In this document: piece by piece, positions 17,160 through 25,927 of the stretch
Layout of the letters: the number at the start of each line of letters is the position of its first letter
How positions within the stretch are numbered: the first letter of the stretch is position 1
DNA from: CAZXGD01 sp046350455
Lineage (GTDB): Bacteria > Planctomycetota > Phycisphaerae > Phycisphaerales > SM1A02
Assembly (NCBI GenBank): GCA_046350455.1
Contig: JAXMAM010000022.1
Location: 1 to 55,044 of the forward strand
Direction of reading: 5' to 3'
DNA: 55,044 nucleotides
Position numbers and translations under genes: made by a program
The notes under the pieces: model-generated
The model's input: only the letters and a program-made list of their open reading frames with translations
The model's database searches: none
Told to the model about the DNA's origin: nothing

Positions 17160-19759
17160 GCCAGGACCCCCGGCAGCGCGCGGTGGATCAGAACGTGCTG
17201 AGCATCCTGCGCGCCAGCGGCGGCTGGAATGCGCGGGCGCGGCATCGCCTGGGGGTTTATGCCGCCAGCCGCAAGATCGAGACGTGGCGCATCGCTGCGG
17301 CCCTGCGGCAGGTTGCGCGCGGGGAGAGCGAGGCGCACGTGCCGGGCGGGACGCACGCACCAGCCGCGGCTCACGCACCAGCCGCGCCGCACGCACCAGC
17401 CGCGGCGCACGTGCAGCCCGCGCCGCACCGCCGCGGGCTCCTGGTGGCAGCGCTCAGCCTGGTGGTTGGCACGCTGCTCACCAGCGCGCTTCTGTGGGTG
17501 GCCTATCGCGTGGCCACTGCGCCACCACCGCCACCCAGCGCCGCACAGCAGGGAGCGCAACGTGCTGCAGATGCGGCGCGCGCGGATCGCAGCAGCGCTG
17601 GTCCGCTCCTGCCCACACCAGAGAGCAGCGCAGAAACCACCAGCAGCCCAGACGCCTCGGCTGGCTCTGGCGCGCTGGAGGCAGCGCTTGGTGGCACGTC
17701 CACGCCCGCTGCTCCCCTCCGCGGTCGGACCATCCCACCAGCGCCAGCAGTCTTTCCGCGCGCACCCGGCCTGCAAGGCACCACCAGCGCGCCATGGATG
17801 CGCGAAGCACTGGAGTCCCTGGCTGCAGAAGAAGCCGCCGTGGAGCGCGTGGGGCAGGATGGCAACGCGCTGGATGACGCCCAACTGGCGCGGCTCCAGC
17901 GCGCAGCAGACGCCTTCATCCAGTGCTGGCCGATCCTGGAATCCGGGCGCCGCACAGCGTTGATCGAGGCGTTGGTGCGCGGCATCGCGCGCGCGCCAGA
18001 AGCGTCGCGCCGCACCATGACCGATGCCTGGCAGGAGGCGGTCCGCACCACCGCGCAAGAGACGCGCGACTGGTGGCGCGCGGCTGGCGGCGCTGGCATG
18101 CTGCAGGCGGTGGCAGGCGGCGCGGGTGGTGGCGATGCATCCGCCTTTGCAGAAGGTGCGCTGGGCTGGCTTGGCCCCAAGGCGCCAGCGGTGGCCAAGG
18201 CGTGCACCGCGTGGGCCGCTGCCGCAGCAGGGGATCTGGTGACTGGCTGGCTGGCCGCGCTGGATGCCGCGGCAGAGCGCGGTGAAGAGGCGCAGCTGGC
18301 CCGCGACGCTGCGGTGGTGCAGGCGCTGGACGCGCTGCTCCGCGGCAACGCCATCATGGATCGGCCTGGGAGCGTTGCCAACGCAGCGGGCGCCATGCTG
18401 GAGGCGCTGCCGTGGTCGGGCGGCGCGGCCCGGCGGGCCAGGCTGGCCGAGGCGTGGACCGCGTGGATGGGCGACACGGCCGTGCGGTCGCCCGCGCTGC
18501 ATGGGCTCTCCAGCGTGCTGGCGGCGCGGCGGCCTGGTGCGTGGTGGGATCCGTGGCTGGTGGTGGATCCACGCGCCACCATGGACGACCGCGCGCGCGT
18601 GGGCCAGCTGATGGCCAAGGCGCTGGCTGCAGAAAGCGCGGAAAGCGCAGCACCTCAGCGCACGCTTCGGGGCATTGATCCGGAGCTGGTGCATCGCTGG
18701 CGGGCTGCCCGGGCCACTGTGGCGGCTCGGGCTGCGGACACGCCTGTGGCGCGCCTCGCCCACAGCGCAGAGACCATGGCGCTGGTGTGCGCGGCGCACC
18801 TCATGGTCCGCGGCCGGGCCAGCGAGGCGTCTGCGCTCCTGGCACAGGTGGCAGAGCCGCCCGGACTTGCGCCCGATGAGCAGGACCGCTGGAAGGGCCG
18901 CCAAGCTCGCGAGGAGGCCCGCACACCCTCCACAGACGGGCGCCTGGAGGAAGAGCTGCGGTCGCGGCGCTCGCTGGCGGACCGCCTGACCTGGCTGCGC
19001 GCGCTGCGCACGCGGCCCATCCGCGACCTTGGACCGCTGGATGCCAAGACCCTGGCGCACGAGGCGCTGGCAGCGGCCAGCCCAGAGACGCGGAGTGTGG
19101 CGCAAGGCGTCATTGCCGACACGTTTGCGCAGGGACCAGAGATTGCTGCAGCGCTCATGGCGGAGGTGGCCAGCGCAGTGAGCGCTGCAGAGGCGGCGGC
19201 ATTTGCGGCGTCGCTGGAGGGTGTTCCAGCCCCGCACGGCACAGAGGTTGCGCTGCGCGCTGCAGCCACGCTGCTCCTGGCCGACCATCTGGATGCGCTG
19301 CGCGCCAGCGACCGCCACATGCTGGATGCAGCTGCACGGGAGCTCACGCTGGCAGCTGCAGCGGCAGCCAAGGCGCTGGGCGCGGACACCGATCCAACCT
19401 GGACACCGGACCTGGCCATGGCTGCCTGGGCTCGCGCGCGCGCTGCAGACGCGCAGCGCACTGTGCCAGCCGACACGCTGGCCCCCATCCAGCAGCGGGA
19501 CGAAGCCAGACGCCGCATGGCGCAGGGCATTCCGCAGCGCTTTGCGGCAGCGCAGGCGCACCTGCTGGAGCTGGATGCTGCCATCCTGATGGAGCAGCTC
19601 CCGCGGCGGCGCTCGGAGATCCAGGCGGTGCTGCAGAACGCAGCCGCCGCGCGGGCCAAGGCGCAGGACGTGCAGGCGCAGATCCAGGCCAACGCTTCGG
19701 CCATGGCAGAGCTGGCAGCCCTGGCATTTGGCAGCGAACCCAAGGGAGGCGCATCATGA
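17156..19759 (+). CDS. Large single-pass membrane protein of the VWA operon, unknown function
   Basis: An 867-residue protein. Residues 1-60 form a probable cytoplasmic helical domain; 61-92 are a linker of three His/Ala/Pro-rich repeats; 94-120 are a membrane helix (LLVAALSLVVGTLLTSALLW); about 121-200 are Pro/Ser/Ala-rich; the rest, about 650 residues, is Ala-rich alpha-helical and presumably extracytoplasmic, ending in a coiled-coil-like segment (QIQANASAMAELAALAF). No enzyme motif is recognised. It overlaps both neighbours by ATGA, so it is coupled to them. A scaffold or adaptor role with the VWA protein is only a guess. Confidence 0.7.
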   Translation: MSQDPRQRAVDQNVLSILRASGGWNARARHRLGVYAASRKIETWRIAAALRQVARGESEAHVPGGTHAPAAAHAPAAPHAPAAAHVQPAPHRRGLLVAALSLVVGTLLTSALLWVAYRVATAPPPPPSAAQQGAQRAADAARADRSSAGPLLPTPESSAETTSSPDASAGSGALEAALGGTSTPAAPLRGRTIPPAPAVFPRAPGLQGTTSAPWMREALESLAAEEAAVERVGQDGNALDDAQLARLQRAADAFIQCWPILESGRRTALIEALVRGIARAPEASRRTMTDAWQEAVRTTAQETRDWWRAAGGAGMLQAVAGGAGGGDASAFAEGALGWLGPKAPAVAKACTAWAAAAAGDLVTGWLAALDAAAERGEEAQLARDAAVVQALDALLRGNAIMDRPGSVANAAGAMLEALPWSGGAARRARLAEAWTAWMGDTAVRSPALHGLSSVLAARRPGAWWDPWLVVDPRATMDDRARVGQLMAKALAAESAESAAPQRTLRGIDPELVHRWRAARATVAARAADTPVARLAHSAETMALVCAAHLMVRGRASEASALLAQVAEPPGLAPDEQDRWKGRQAREEARTPSTDGRLEEELRSRRSLADRLTWLRALRTRPIRDLGPLDAKTLAHEALAAASPETRSVAQGVIADTFAQGPEIAAALMAEVASAVSAAEAAAFAASLEGVPAPHGTEVALRAAATLLLADHLDALRASDRHMLDAAARELTLAAAAAAKALGADTDPTWTPDLAMAAWARARAADAQRTVPADTLAPIQQRDEARRRMAQGIPQRFAAAQAHLLELDAAILMEQLPRRRSEIQAVLQNAAAARAKAQDVQAQIQANASAMAELAALAFGSEPKGGAS
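17354..17407 (+). repeat. Three 18 bp in-frame tandem repeats in linker
   Basis: Three near-identical 18 bp units beginning CACGCACCAGCCGCG encode HAPAAA/HAPAAP/HAPAAA just before the membrane helix of the 867-residue protein. Unit number could vary between strains without breaking the frame. Confidence 0.85.
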
Positions 19760-20556
19760 GGCGCACGCGCGCGGCATGGCAGTGGGCGCTCCTCTGTGCA
19801 GCCGCTGGGCTGGCCGGGGCCGCGCAGTCCACCACCAGCGTGGGCGTGCCTGCGGCAGCATGGCCCGCTGCGCGCGACGCCCGCGTGGCTGCGCTTCCGC
19901 CGCAGGACGCGGCCGCGCGCATGGCGCTGGCAGAGGAGATCGCAGACCGCGCTCCGGCTGGTCAGGCTGGCCAGGCAGACCGTGCGCTGGCGCTGCGCCT
20001 GGCTGCCGAAGCTGGCTCGCTTGACCTGGACACCTGGGGCCGCAGCGCAGCGCTGTTCATCGCAGCCACCACAGAGGACGCCGCGCAGCGCGCCCGCATG
20101 GAGGCGCTGGCGCAGTACCTGGGCGGCCAGGTGCAGGTGGCGCAACGCCCAGAAGTCTCGGCGGTCATGGGCCTGCTGCAGGCGTTCGACGCCTACCGCC
20201 GCGGGCAGGGCGTCAAGGCGCGCGCAGCGCTCGACCAGCGCGGCGTGGCAGCGCTGCTGGACGCGCACCCCGAGTTCCTGAAAGGCGGCGCTGCGCGCTT
20301 CCGCGCAGACTGCGACGCCATGCGCGGCGGCCTGCAGCCCTCCTTTGGCGCAGCGCAGGCCGAGGCGCTCTTCACCTTTGCTGCGGCCGCGCTGGCCCCG
20401 CGCCCCCGCACCTGGACCGAGTCGCTGGCCCTCTACGGCGCTGCGCCGCTCCCCGAACTGGACGTGACCGACCGCCGCACCCTCTTCGACACGAAATTGG
20501 TGCCTGGCACGGGTGTCCCTACTTTCCAAGAACAGGGCGGCAAGCCGAGAGAATGA
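19756..20556 (+). CDS. Secreted helical protein ending in a dispersed repeat
   Basis: A 266-residue protein, last of the VWA operon, with a signal peptide (AWQWALLCAAAGLAGAAQS). The body is Ala-rich helical sequence (MALAEEIADRAP, ALALRLAAEAGSLDLDTWGR) without a recognised domain. The start ATG overlaps the preceding stop (ATGA). The final about 20 residues (KLVPGTGVPTFQEQGGKPRE) are read through a copy of the dispersed palindrome at 20493-20527, so the ancestral C-terminus near DRRTLFDT was probably replaced by repeat insertion. Function unknown. Confidence 0.7.
   Translation: MRRTRAAWQWALLCAAAGLAGAAQSTTSVGVPAAAWPAARDARVAALPPQDAAARMALAEEIADRAPAGQAGQADRALALRLAAEAGSLDLDTWGRSAALFIAATTEDAAQRARMEALAQYLGGQVQVAQRPEVSAVMGLLQAFDAYRRGQGVKARAALDQRGVAALLDAHPEFLKGGAARFRADCDAMRGGLQPSFGAAQAEALFTFAAAALAPRPRTWTESLALYGAAPLPELDVTDRRTLFDTKLVPGTGVPTFQEQGGKPRE
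20493..20527 (+). repeat. Palindromic dispersed repeat (copy 5), inside a coding region
   Basis: GAAATTG, GTGCCTGGCAC core, GGGTGTCCCT and ACTTTCC arm; only the left arm is diverged. It is translated as LVPGTGVPTFQ at the end of the 19756-20556 gene, which stops 29 bases later. Confidence 0.85.
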
Positions 20557-20574
20557 GAGCGGGCGGCGCGGTGC

Positions 20575-20605
20575 GGGTCACGCGCGCCACCGCGCGGCGT
20601 GACCC
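20575..20605. terminator. Hairpin between convergent genes, possible bidirectional terminator
   Basis: GGGTCACGC (20575-20583) pairs perfectly with GCGTGACCC (20597-20605), and the loop can pair further. It lies between the stops of the VWA operon and the convergent gene ending at 20638. No T-run follows on either strand, so intrinsic termination would be non-classical. Confidence 0.4.
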
Positions 20606-20637
20606 CCGCGCGCAACTCTGCGGCGTGGCCTGCGTGT

Positions 20638-21576
20638 TCAGCGTTCCGCGCGCTGGGCCAGCAAGGCGCGGAGCTTCTTGCCCTGCTCCTCGGTCAGTAC
20701 CTCGTCCAGCTGCCGCAGCGCCACGTTCCACTCGCGCAGGGAGAGCTTCTCAGGGCGGCTGCCCTGGATCGCCCCCACGGCGTACTCCATGAAGATCGCG
20801 CGCACGCGCTCCGTCTGCTCTGGCGTCAGATCCAGGGTCTCGGACACCTCACGCAGGCGCGCGTTGGCAGCGTCGGCCCGCCGCTGGATGGACTGCGCCA
20901 CCATGCGGCCGAACTCCTCGATCTCCAGCCGCGCATCAATCTGAGCTTCGGAGGCGTCGGGCGCTGCCTTGCGCAGTTCTGCGCGGAGCGCATCGCGGTA
21001 CTCCGTGGCCATGGCGCGCGCAGTGGCCACCTCCTTGGCAGTGAGCGCCACCTGCGCCACCGCGGTGAAGCGCTCGCGCGCGCGGACCGGCTGCAGCAGG
21101 CGTTCTGCCATCTGCGGGTTCGGGCGCTGACCATCCGCGCTGGCTGTGCGGACCTCGATGATCTGCCGGTAGTGGTCGCGCACGAACCGGTCAGTCCAGC
21201 GGAGGCGGTCGGTGACCAGCTCCTCCACCTGTGCGCGGGCTGCCTCGCTCAGTGGCAGGCGCAGCACCGCAGCCATGTCGGGATCCATGTCCAGGCGCAC
21301 CAGCGTGCCATCAAAGTTGCGCTCCACCAGGGTGGGGCGGTGCTCCTGTGGCGCATCCGCCTTGGGCCCAGCCAGGAAGCCAGCAGGCGGCGCGGCGGCG
21401 GGCTGCGTGGCGGGCGCGCTGGCAGGCGCTGTGGCCGGGGGCACAGCCGGCGCGCTGGCCGGCGCTGGTGCTGGCACGGGCGCAACGCCCCCACCAGTTC
21501 CGGGCGCCTGCTGGTGGCTGAGCATGGCTGTCAGCTCAAGCAGCATGCTGAAGATGGAAGCCAGCATCAGGATCAC
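20638..21576 (-). CDS. Exported Spy/CpxP-like helical protein with Pro/Ala-rich linker
   Basis: A 312-residue protein of uncertain function. The N-terminus (MLASIFSMLLELTAML) is hydrophobic, suggesting export or anchoring; residues about 30-70 are a low-complexity Ala/Pro linker. The C-terminal two thirds are charged helices with an LTPEQTERV motif reminiscent of the LTxxQ motif of Spy/CpxP periplasmic chaperones, and a second LTEEQGKKLRALL near the end. The start is GTG 21574-21576 or ATG 21565-21567. It lies 49 bases after the cystathionine gamma-lyase stop on the same strand and may be cotranscribed. Confidence 0.55.
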   Translation of the reverse strand: MILMLASIFSMLLELTAMLSHQQAPGTGGGVAPVPAPAPASAPAVPPATAPASAPATQPAAAPPAGFLAGPKADAPQEHRPTLVERNFDGTLVRLDMDPDMAAVLRLPLSEAARAQVEELVTDRLRWTDRFVRDHYRQIIEVRTASADGQRPNPQMAERLLQPVRARERFTAVAQVALTAKEVATARAMATEYRDALRAELRKAAPDASEAQIDARLEIEEFGRMVAQSIQRRADAANARLREVSETLDLTPEQTERVRAIFMEYAVGAIQGSRPEKLSLREWNVALRQLDEVLTEEQGKKLRALLAQRAER

Positions 21577-21625
21577 GGGAGCCCAACGCCCCCAGGCTGC
21601 CCCCTATTGCCCGGCTCATTTCCCC

Positions 21626-22858
21626 TCAGGCGTGCTTGGGAACCGCTTCGAGGGCCTTGGCCAGCGCGGCTTCCAGGTCTGGGGTGTGCTCGATCCCCAC
21701 GCTCAGCCGGATCATGCTGTCACTGATGCCAAGCTGGGCCCGCTGCTCTGGCGGCACGCTGGCGTGGGTCATGATGGCTGGGTGCTCGATCAGGCTTTCC
21801 ACGCCGCCCAGGCTCTCTGCCAGCGCAAAGATCTGCACCCGCTCCAAGAAGATGCGGCTCTCTGCCAGGCCGCCCTTCAGCCAGATGGTGATCATGCCGC
21901 CGTAGCCAGGGCCGCCGTCAAGGCTCATCTGCCGCTTGGCCAGCGCGTGCTGCGGATGGCTGGGCAGGCCGGGGTAGGCCACGCGCGCCACCTTGGGGTG
22001 CTTCTCCAGCCACTGCGCCAAATGCATGGCGCTGGCGCAATGCTGCCGCATGCGCACGGCCAGCGTCTTCACGCCGCGCAGTGACAGATAGGCGTCAAAC
22101 GGCCCCATCACGCTGCCGATGGCGTTCTGCATGAAGCGCAGCTTCTGCGCCAGGTCTGCGCGCCGCGTGATGAGTGCGCCGCCCACCACGTCGCTGTGGC
22201 CGCCCAGGTACTTGGTGGTGCTGTGCATCACAATGTCAATGCCGCTCTCGAACGGCCGCTGCAGCATGGGCGTGGCGAACGTGTTGTCGCACACGGTCAC
22301 TGCGCCCACGCTGGCGCCCAGGCGCGCCACGGCCTCCAGATCAACAATCTTCAGCGTGGGGTTGGTGGGCGTCTCCACCCAGATCATCTTGGGCGAATGC
22401 GTCCGCACCGCCTCTTCCAGCGACGCCAGATTGGTCATGTCCACATGCACCACCTCCAGCCCCTGGCTGCGGCGGCGCACGCGGTTCAGCAGGCGATTGG
22501 TGCCGCCGTACACATCGTCCATGCACACGATGCAGTCGCCACTGTCCAGCAGCTCCAGCGCTGTAGCGGTGGCAGCCAGGCCGCTGGCAAACGCAAAGCC
22601 GCCGCAGGTGGTGTCGTCTGCCTCGGTCAGCGGGCTGCCTTCGATGTTTGCCAGGCACCGCTCGAAGGCAAAGCGCGTCACATTGTGGCTGCGGCTGTAC
22701 TCAAACCCCTTGTGCACGCCTGGGCTTTCCTGCGCAAACGTGCTGCTGGTGTAGATGGGCGGCATGACCGCGCCAGTGGTGGGGTCTGGCCGCTGGCCGC
22801 CGTGGATGACGCGCGAGTCCAGATGCAGGTTGGCCGGGTGGGAGTGGGAGTGTGCCAT
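21626..22858 (-). CDS. Cystathionine gamma-lyase / gamma-synthase family PLP enzyme
   Basis: A 410-residue member of the Cys/Met metabolism PLP family. The PLP Lys is K216 in HSTTKYLGGHSD; other hallmarks are FEYSRSHNVTRFAFE, GLAATATALELL, WVETPTNPTLKIVD and LAESLGGVESLIEHPAIMTH. Family members act as cystathionine gamma-synthase (methionine synthesis) or gamma-lyase (cystathionine to cysteine). The neighbouring cystathionine beta-synthase, 54 bases upstream on the same strand, favours gamma-lyase in the reverse transsulfuration route. The ATG at 22856-22858 gives a His-rich start. Confidence 0.9.
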   Translation of the reverse strand: MAHSHSHPANLHLDSRVIHGGQRPDPTTGAVMPPIYTSSTFAQESPGVHKGFEYSRSHNVTRFAFERCLANIEGSPLTEADDTTCGGFAFASGLAATATALELLDSGDCIVCMDDVYGGTNRLLNRVRRRSQGLEVVHVDMTNLASLEEAVRTHSPKMIWVETPTNPTLKIVDLEAVARLGASVGAVTVCDNTFATPMLQRPFESGIDIVMHSTTKYLGGHSDVVGGALITRRADLAQKLRFMQNAIGSVMGPFDAYLSLRGVKTLAVRMRQHCASAMHLAQWLEKHPKVARVAYPGLPSHPQHALAKRQMSLDGGPGYGGMITIWLKGGLAESRIFLERVQIFALAESLGGVESLIEHPAIMTHASVPPEQRAQLGISDSMIRLSVGIEHTPDLEAALAKALEAVPKHA

Positions 22859-22912
22859 GGGGAGTTCGAGCGGTGTGGGCGGTGTGGGCGGTGGGGGCGC
22901 GCGCGCTGCGTG

Positions 22913-24295
22913 CTACAGCAGCTGCTTGCGCAGGTAGTTGATCAGGTCAATCTTGGTGATGATGCCGTAGAACGCGCTGCTGTCCTTCACGATGGCCACG
23001 CGGTCTGCACGGAAGATGGGCAGCAGGCTGGATGGCGTGTCGCTTGGCTTCACAGTCTCCAGGCGGCTGGTCATGAAGTCGCGCACGGGCCGGTTGCCAG
23101 AGCCCTTGGGATCGTCCAGCAGCGCCAGCAGCACGTCGCTTTCGTCAATGATGCCCTGCACCTGGTCGTGCTGGTCCAGCACCACCATCTGGCTGACGTT
23201 GTAGAGGCGCATGCGCTTGATGGCCTGCTGCAGCGGCAGGTCTGGCGTCAGCGTGTAGTCCTCGCGGTCCAGGTGGCGGCGCGCGATCAGGTCGCGCAGG
23301 TCGCCGGTCTTGGGGCGCTCGATGAACCCGTTGTCCATCATCCAGAAGTCGTTGAACATCTTGCTCAGGTACTTGGCGCCGCTGTCGCAAATGAGCGTCA
23401 CCACGCGCTTGGGCTGCTTCTGCTCGCGGCAGTACTGCAGCGTGGCGTGGAGCAGGGTGCCCACGCTGCTGCCAGCCAGGACGCCCTCCTTCTGCAACAG
23501 TTCGCGCGCAGTGTGGAAGGCCTGCGCGTCGGTCACGGAGTACGCCTTGCTCACCAGCTTCAGGTCGCAGATGCTGGGCACGAAGTCCTCGCCGATGCCC
23601 TCCACCAGCCAGGAGCCTGGCTCCACGTGCTTGCCTTCGTTCACCAGCGGCGCCAGGATGGAGCCCGCAGGGTCAGCCAAGATGATCTGGCAGTTGGGAT
23701 TCTTCTCCTTCAGGTAGCGGCCCACGCCGCTCACGGTGCCGCCCGAGCCCACGCCAGCCACGAACGCGTCCACCTTGCCCTCCATCTGCTCCCAGATCTC
23801 GGGGCCAGTGGTGGTGTAGTGCGCGTCTGGGTTGGCCTCGTTGCCAAACTGGTTGACGTAGAAGGTGCCGGGGCGCTCGCGCGCGATGCGCGCTGCCACG
23901 TCCTGGTAGTACTCGGGGTGGCCCTTGGCCACGTCGCTGCGGGTCAGCACCACCTCTGCTCCCATGGCGCGCAGGTGCGAGATCTTCTCGTCGCTCATCT
24001 TGTCGGGCACTACCACGGTCAGGTGGTAGCCCTTCTGGCCAGCCACCAGCGCCAGAGCCAGGCCAGTGTTGCCGGCCGTGGCCTCGATGATGTGCCCGCC
24101 CGGCTTCAGGCGGCCGTCGCGCTCGGCGGCTTCGATCATGGTCACCGCGATGCGGTCCTTGATGGAGTTGCCGGGATTCTGGTTCTCCATCTTTACCCAC
24201 AGACGGCAGGGTCCGCGATCGAGCTTGGTGAGCTCGAGCATGGGCGTGTTGCCGATCATCTGCAGGACGTTGCCGAAGACTGGGGCGCGGGACAT
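22913..24295 (-). CDS. Cystathionine beta-synthase
   Basis: A 460-residue protein: an N-terminal PLP fold type II catalytic domain with K46 in NPGNSIKDRIA, the substrate loop EATAGNTGLALALVAG and the glycine-rich phosphate site GVGSGGTVSGVGRYL; then two CBS domains (about residues 335-455: SQMVVLDQHDQVQGIIDESD and VAIVKDSSAFYGIITKIDLI), which in the family bind adenosyl ligands. It should condense homocysteine and serine to cystathionine (or use O-acetylserine). Probably cotranscribed with the gamma-lyase-like gene after it. Only 26 bases separate its start from divergent rsmJ. Confidence 0.93.
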   Translation of the reverse strand: MSRAPVFGNVLQMIGNTPMLELTKLDRGPCRLWVKMENQNPGNSIKDRIAVTMIEAAERDGRLKPGGHIIEATAGNTGLALALVAGQKGYHLTVVVPDKMSDEKISHLRAMGAEVVLTRSDVAKGHPEYYQDVAARIARERPGTFYVNQFGNEANPDAHYTTTGPEIWEQMEGKVDAFVAGVGSGGTVSGVGRYLKEKNPNCQIILADPAGSILAPLVNEGKHVEPGSWLVEGIGEDFVPSICDLKLVSKAYSVTDAQAFHTARELLQKEGVLAGSSVGTLLHATLQYCREQKQPKRVVTLICDSGAKYLSKMFNDFWMMDNGFIERPKTGDLRDLIARRHLDREDYTLTPDLPLQQAIKRMRLYNVSQMVVLDQHDQVQGIIDESDVLLALLDDPKGSGNRPVRDFMTSRLETVKPSDTPSSLLPIFRADRVAIVKDSSAFYGIITKIDLINYLRKQLL

Positions 24296-24321
24296 GAGGT
24301 CTGCAGTCTACGGAACCCAGC

Positions 24322-25080
24322 GTGCGGTACAACGCGCACGTGCAGCCAGCAGCACCAGGGCAGTCAGACCAGTCGGATCAGCCGGAACCGGCAGCGGAGG
24401 CCCAGCAGCCAGTGCGCGCGGCCATGGTGGTGGCGGCGCACAGCGGGCATCTGGAGCTGCGCGGCGCAGCGGACGCCCCTGGGCACGGCGCGTGGGTGGA
24501 TCTTGGCGCAGTGCGCGCGGCAGGCATGCGGCAGCTGCCGCTGGCGCGGGCGCTGGGCGTGCAGAGCGCGCGTGAATCTGCGGAACTTGTGGTGGTGGAT
24601 GCCACCGCGGGGTTGCTGGGCGACGCGTTTGTGCTGGCGCTGCTGGGGTGCCAGGTGACGGCCATCGAGCGTTCGCCACTGGTGGCAGCGGTGGCGCGCG
24701 ACGGTCTGGAGCGCGCTGCGCAGGACCCGCGCGTGGACCAGGCTGCGCTGGGGCGGCTGCAGCTGGTAGAGGGGGACGCGCGCACGCTGCTGGAGCAGAT
24801 GCCGGCGCCGGACATGGTGCTGATGGACCCCATGTTCCCGCCCAAGCGCAAGCGCAGCGCGCTGCCGCGCAAGGAGATGCAGCTGCTCCGCGCGGCAGTG
24901 GGGGATGATCCTGATGCGGCGGAACTGCTGGCGGCCGCGCGGGCGGTGGCCACGCGGCGCGTGCTGGTGAAGCGGGCGGATGATTCTGCGGGCGTGCCTG
25001 GCGCGCCAGAGCCAGACCTGGTGTTCAAGGGCAGCACGTCGCGGGTAGAGGTGTACCTTGCTGCCACGCGGTCACGCTGA
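24322..25080 (+). CDS. rsmJ: 16S rRNA (guanine-1516-N2) methyltransferase RsmJ
   Basis: A 252-residue SAM-dependent methyltransferase. Motif I is VVDATAGLLGDAFVLALLG, followed by VTAIERSPLVAAVARDGL and the RsmJ-specific catalytic region PDMVLMDPMFPPKRKRSALP and KKEM-like RKEMQLL. RsmJ methylates G1516 at the 3' end of 16S rRNA. GTG 24322 is the assumed start; the first about 35 residues are low-complexity Gln/Pro/Ala, so a start at ATG 24424 cannot be excluded. The stop and the rsmE start share a base (TGATG), so the two rRNA methyltransferases are coupled. Confidence 0.88.
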   Translation: MRYNAHVQPAAPGQSDQSDQPEPAAEAQQPVRAAMVVAAHSGHLELRGAADAPGHGAWVDLGAVRAAGMRQLPLARALGVQSARESAELVVVDATAGLLGDAFVLALLGCQVTAIERSPLVAAVARDGLERAAQDPRVDQAALGRLQLVEGDARTLLEQMPAPDMVLMDPMFPPKRKRSALPRKEMQLLRAAVGDDPDAAELLAAARAVATRRVLVKRADDSAGVPGAPEPDLVFKGSTSRVEVYLAATRSR

Positions 25081-25904
25081 TGGCGACACCCTGGTTCCAT
25101 CTTCCCCATGTGCCAGCGCCCGGAAGCGTGGCGCGGCTGCCAGCGGCCGAAGCGCGGCACGCGCTGGGTGCGCGGCGCCTGGGTGCGGGCGACGCCGTGG
25201 TGCTGTTTGACGGCCAGGGGTGCGTGGCGCAGGCCACGCTGCAAGGGGGAGGCGGGCGCGAGGATGACGTGCCCGCGCTGGTGCACAGCGTGGAGCAGGC
25301 TCCGCGGCAGTTGCCGCGTGTGGAGGTGGCGGTGGCCCCGCCCAAGGGCGACCGCTGGTCCACCATGGCAGACATGCTGGCGCAGCTGGCGGTGGCGCGC
25401 GTGCACCCCATGGCCACAGCGTTTGGCGTGCGTGACGCAGAGCGCGTGAACCGCGTGCGCACCGAGCGGATATTCATGGAAGCGTGCAAGCAGTGCCGGT
25501 GCCCGTGGCTGCCAGCGTTGGGCGAGCCGGTCACGCCTGCAGCCTTTGCAGCACAGGTGGTGGCAGCGGGCGGCATGGCGGTGCTGTGCCATCCGGGTGG
25601 CGTGCCCGTGCAGGAAGTGGCGCGGCAGTGGGCTGGGCGAGAGGAGCAGGGGGCGAGTGCGAGCGGGGGGGCGCGCGCGGGCGAGGCGGCGCGCGCAGGC
25701 GAGGCGGCCCTATCCAGCGCTGCGCCAGTCGGCATCCTCATCGGCCCAGAGGGCGGGTTCAGCGATCCAGAAGTGGCCGCCATGGAGCAGGCGGGCGCGC
25801 GTCGCGTGCATCTGGGGCCCACGCTCCTGCGCGTGGAGCTTGCAGCGGTGGCCAGCGTGTGCGCGTTCCGTCAGGCCGCGCACCACGTCCGCGAGCGCGG
25901 GTGA
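25080..25904 (+). CDS. rsmE: 16S rRNA (uracil-1498-N3) methyltransferase RsmE
   Basis: A 274-residue SPOUT-family enzyme. An N-terminal PUA-like domain (EARHALGARRLGAGDAVVLF) precedes the trefoil-knot domain: VAVAPPKGDRWSTMADMLAQ, RTERIFMEACKQCRCPWLP, then the SAM-binding knot IGPEGGFSDPEVAAMEQ and LGPTLLRVELAAVA. The usual LRxET at this last site is LRVEL here. A low-complexity insert of about 25 residues (GASASGGARAGEAARAGEAA) precedes the knot and is absent from typical RsmE. It methylates N3 of U1498. It overlaps rsmJ by one base. Confidence 0.92.
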   Translation: MATPWFHLPHVPAPGSVARLPAAEARHALGARRLGAGDAVVLFDGQGCVAQATLQGGGGREDDVPALVHSVEQAPRQLPRVEVAVAPPKGDRWSTMADMLAQLAVARVHPMATAFGVRDAERVNRVRTERIFMEACKQCRCPWLPALGEPVTPAAFAAQVVAAGGMAVLCHPGGVPVQEVARQWAGREEQGASASGGARAGEAARAGEAALSSAAPVGILIGPEGGFSDPEVAAMEQAGARRVHLGPTLLRVELAAVASVCAFRQAAHHVRERG

Positions 25905-25927
25905 CGCGTCATCCATCCCGAGGAACC

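Noticed and set aside
16568..19561. 997-codon minus-strand open frame
   Set aside because: It is opposite the VWA-operon genes, which have coupled starts and signal or membrane segments; the frame lacks protein features.
22866..22905. GTGTGGGCG short tandem repeat between the two transsulfuration genes as a regulatory site
   Set aside because: Only two to three imperfect copies of simple GC-rich sequence; no symmetry or known operator.
22196..24658. 820-codon plus-strand open frame
   Set aside because: It is antisense to cystathionine beta-synthase and the gamma-lyase gene.
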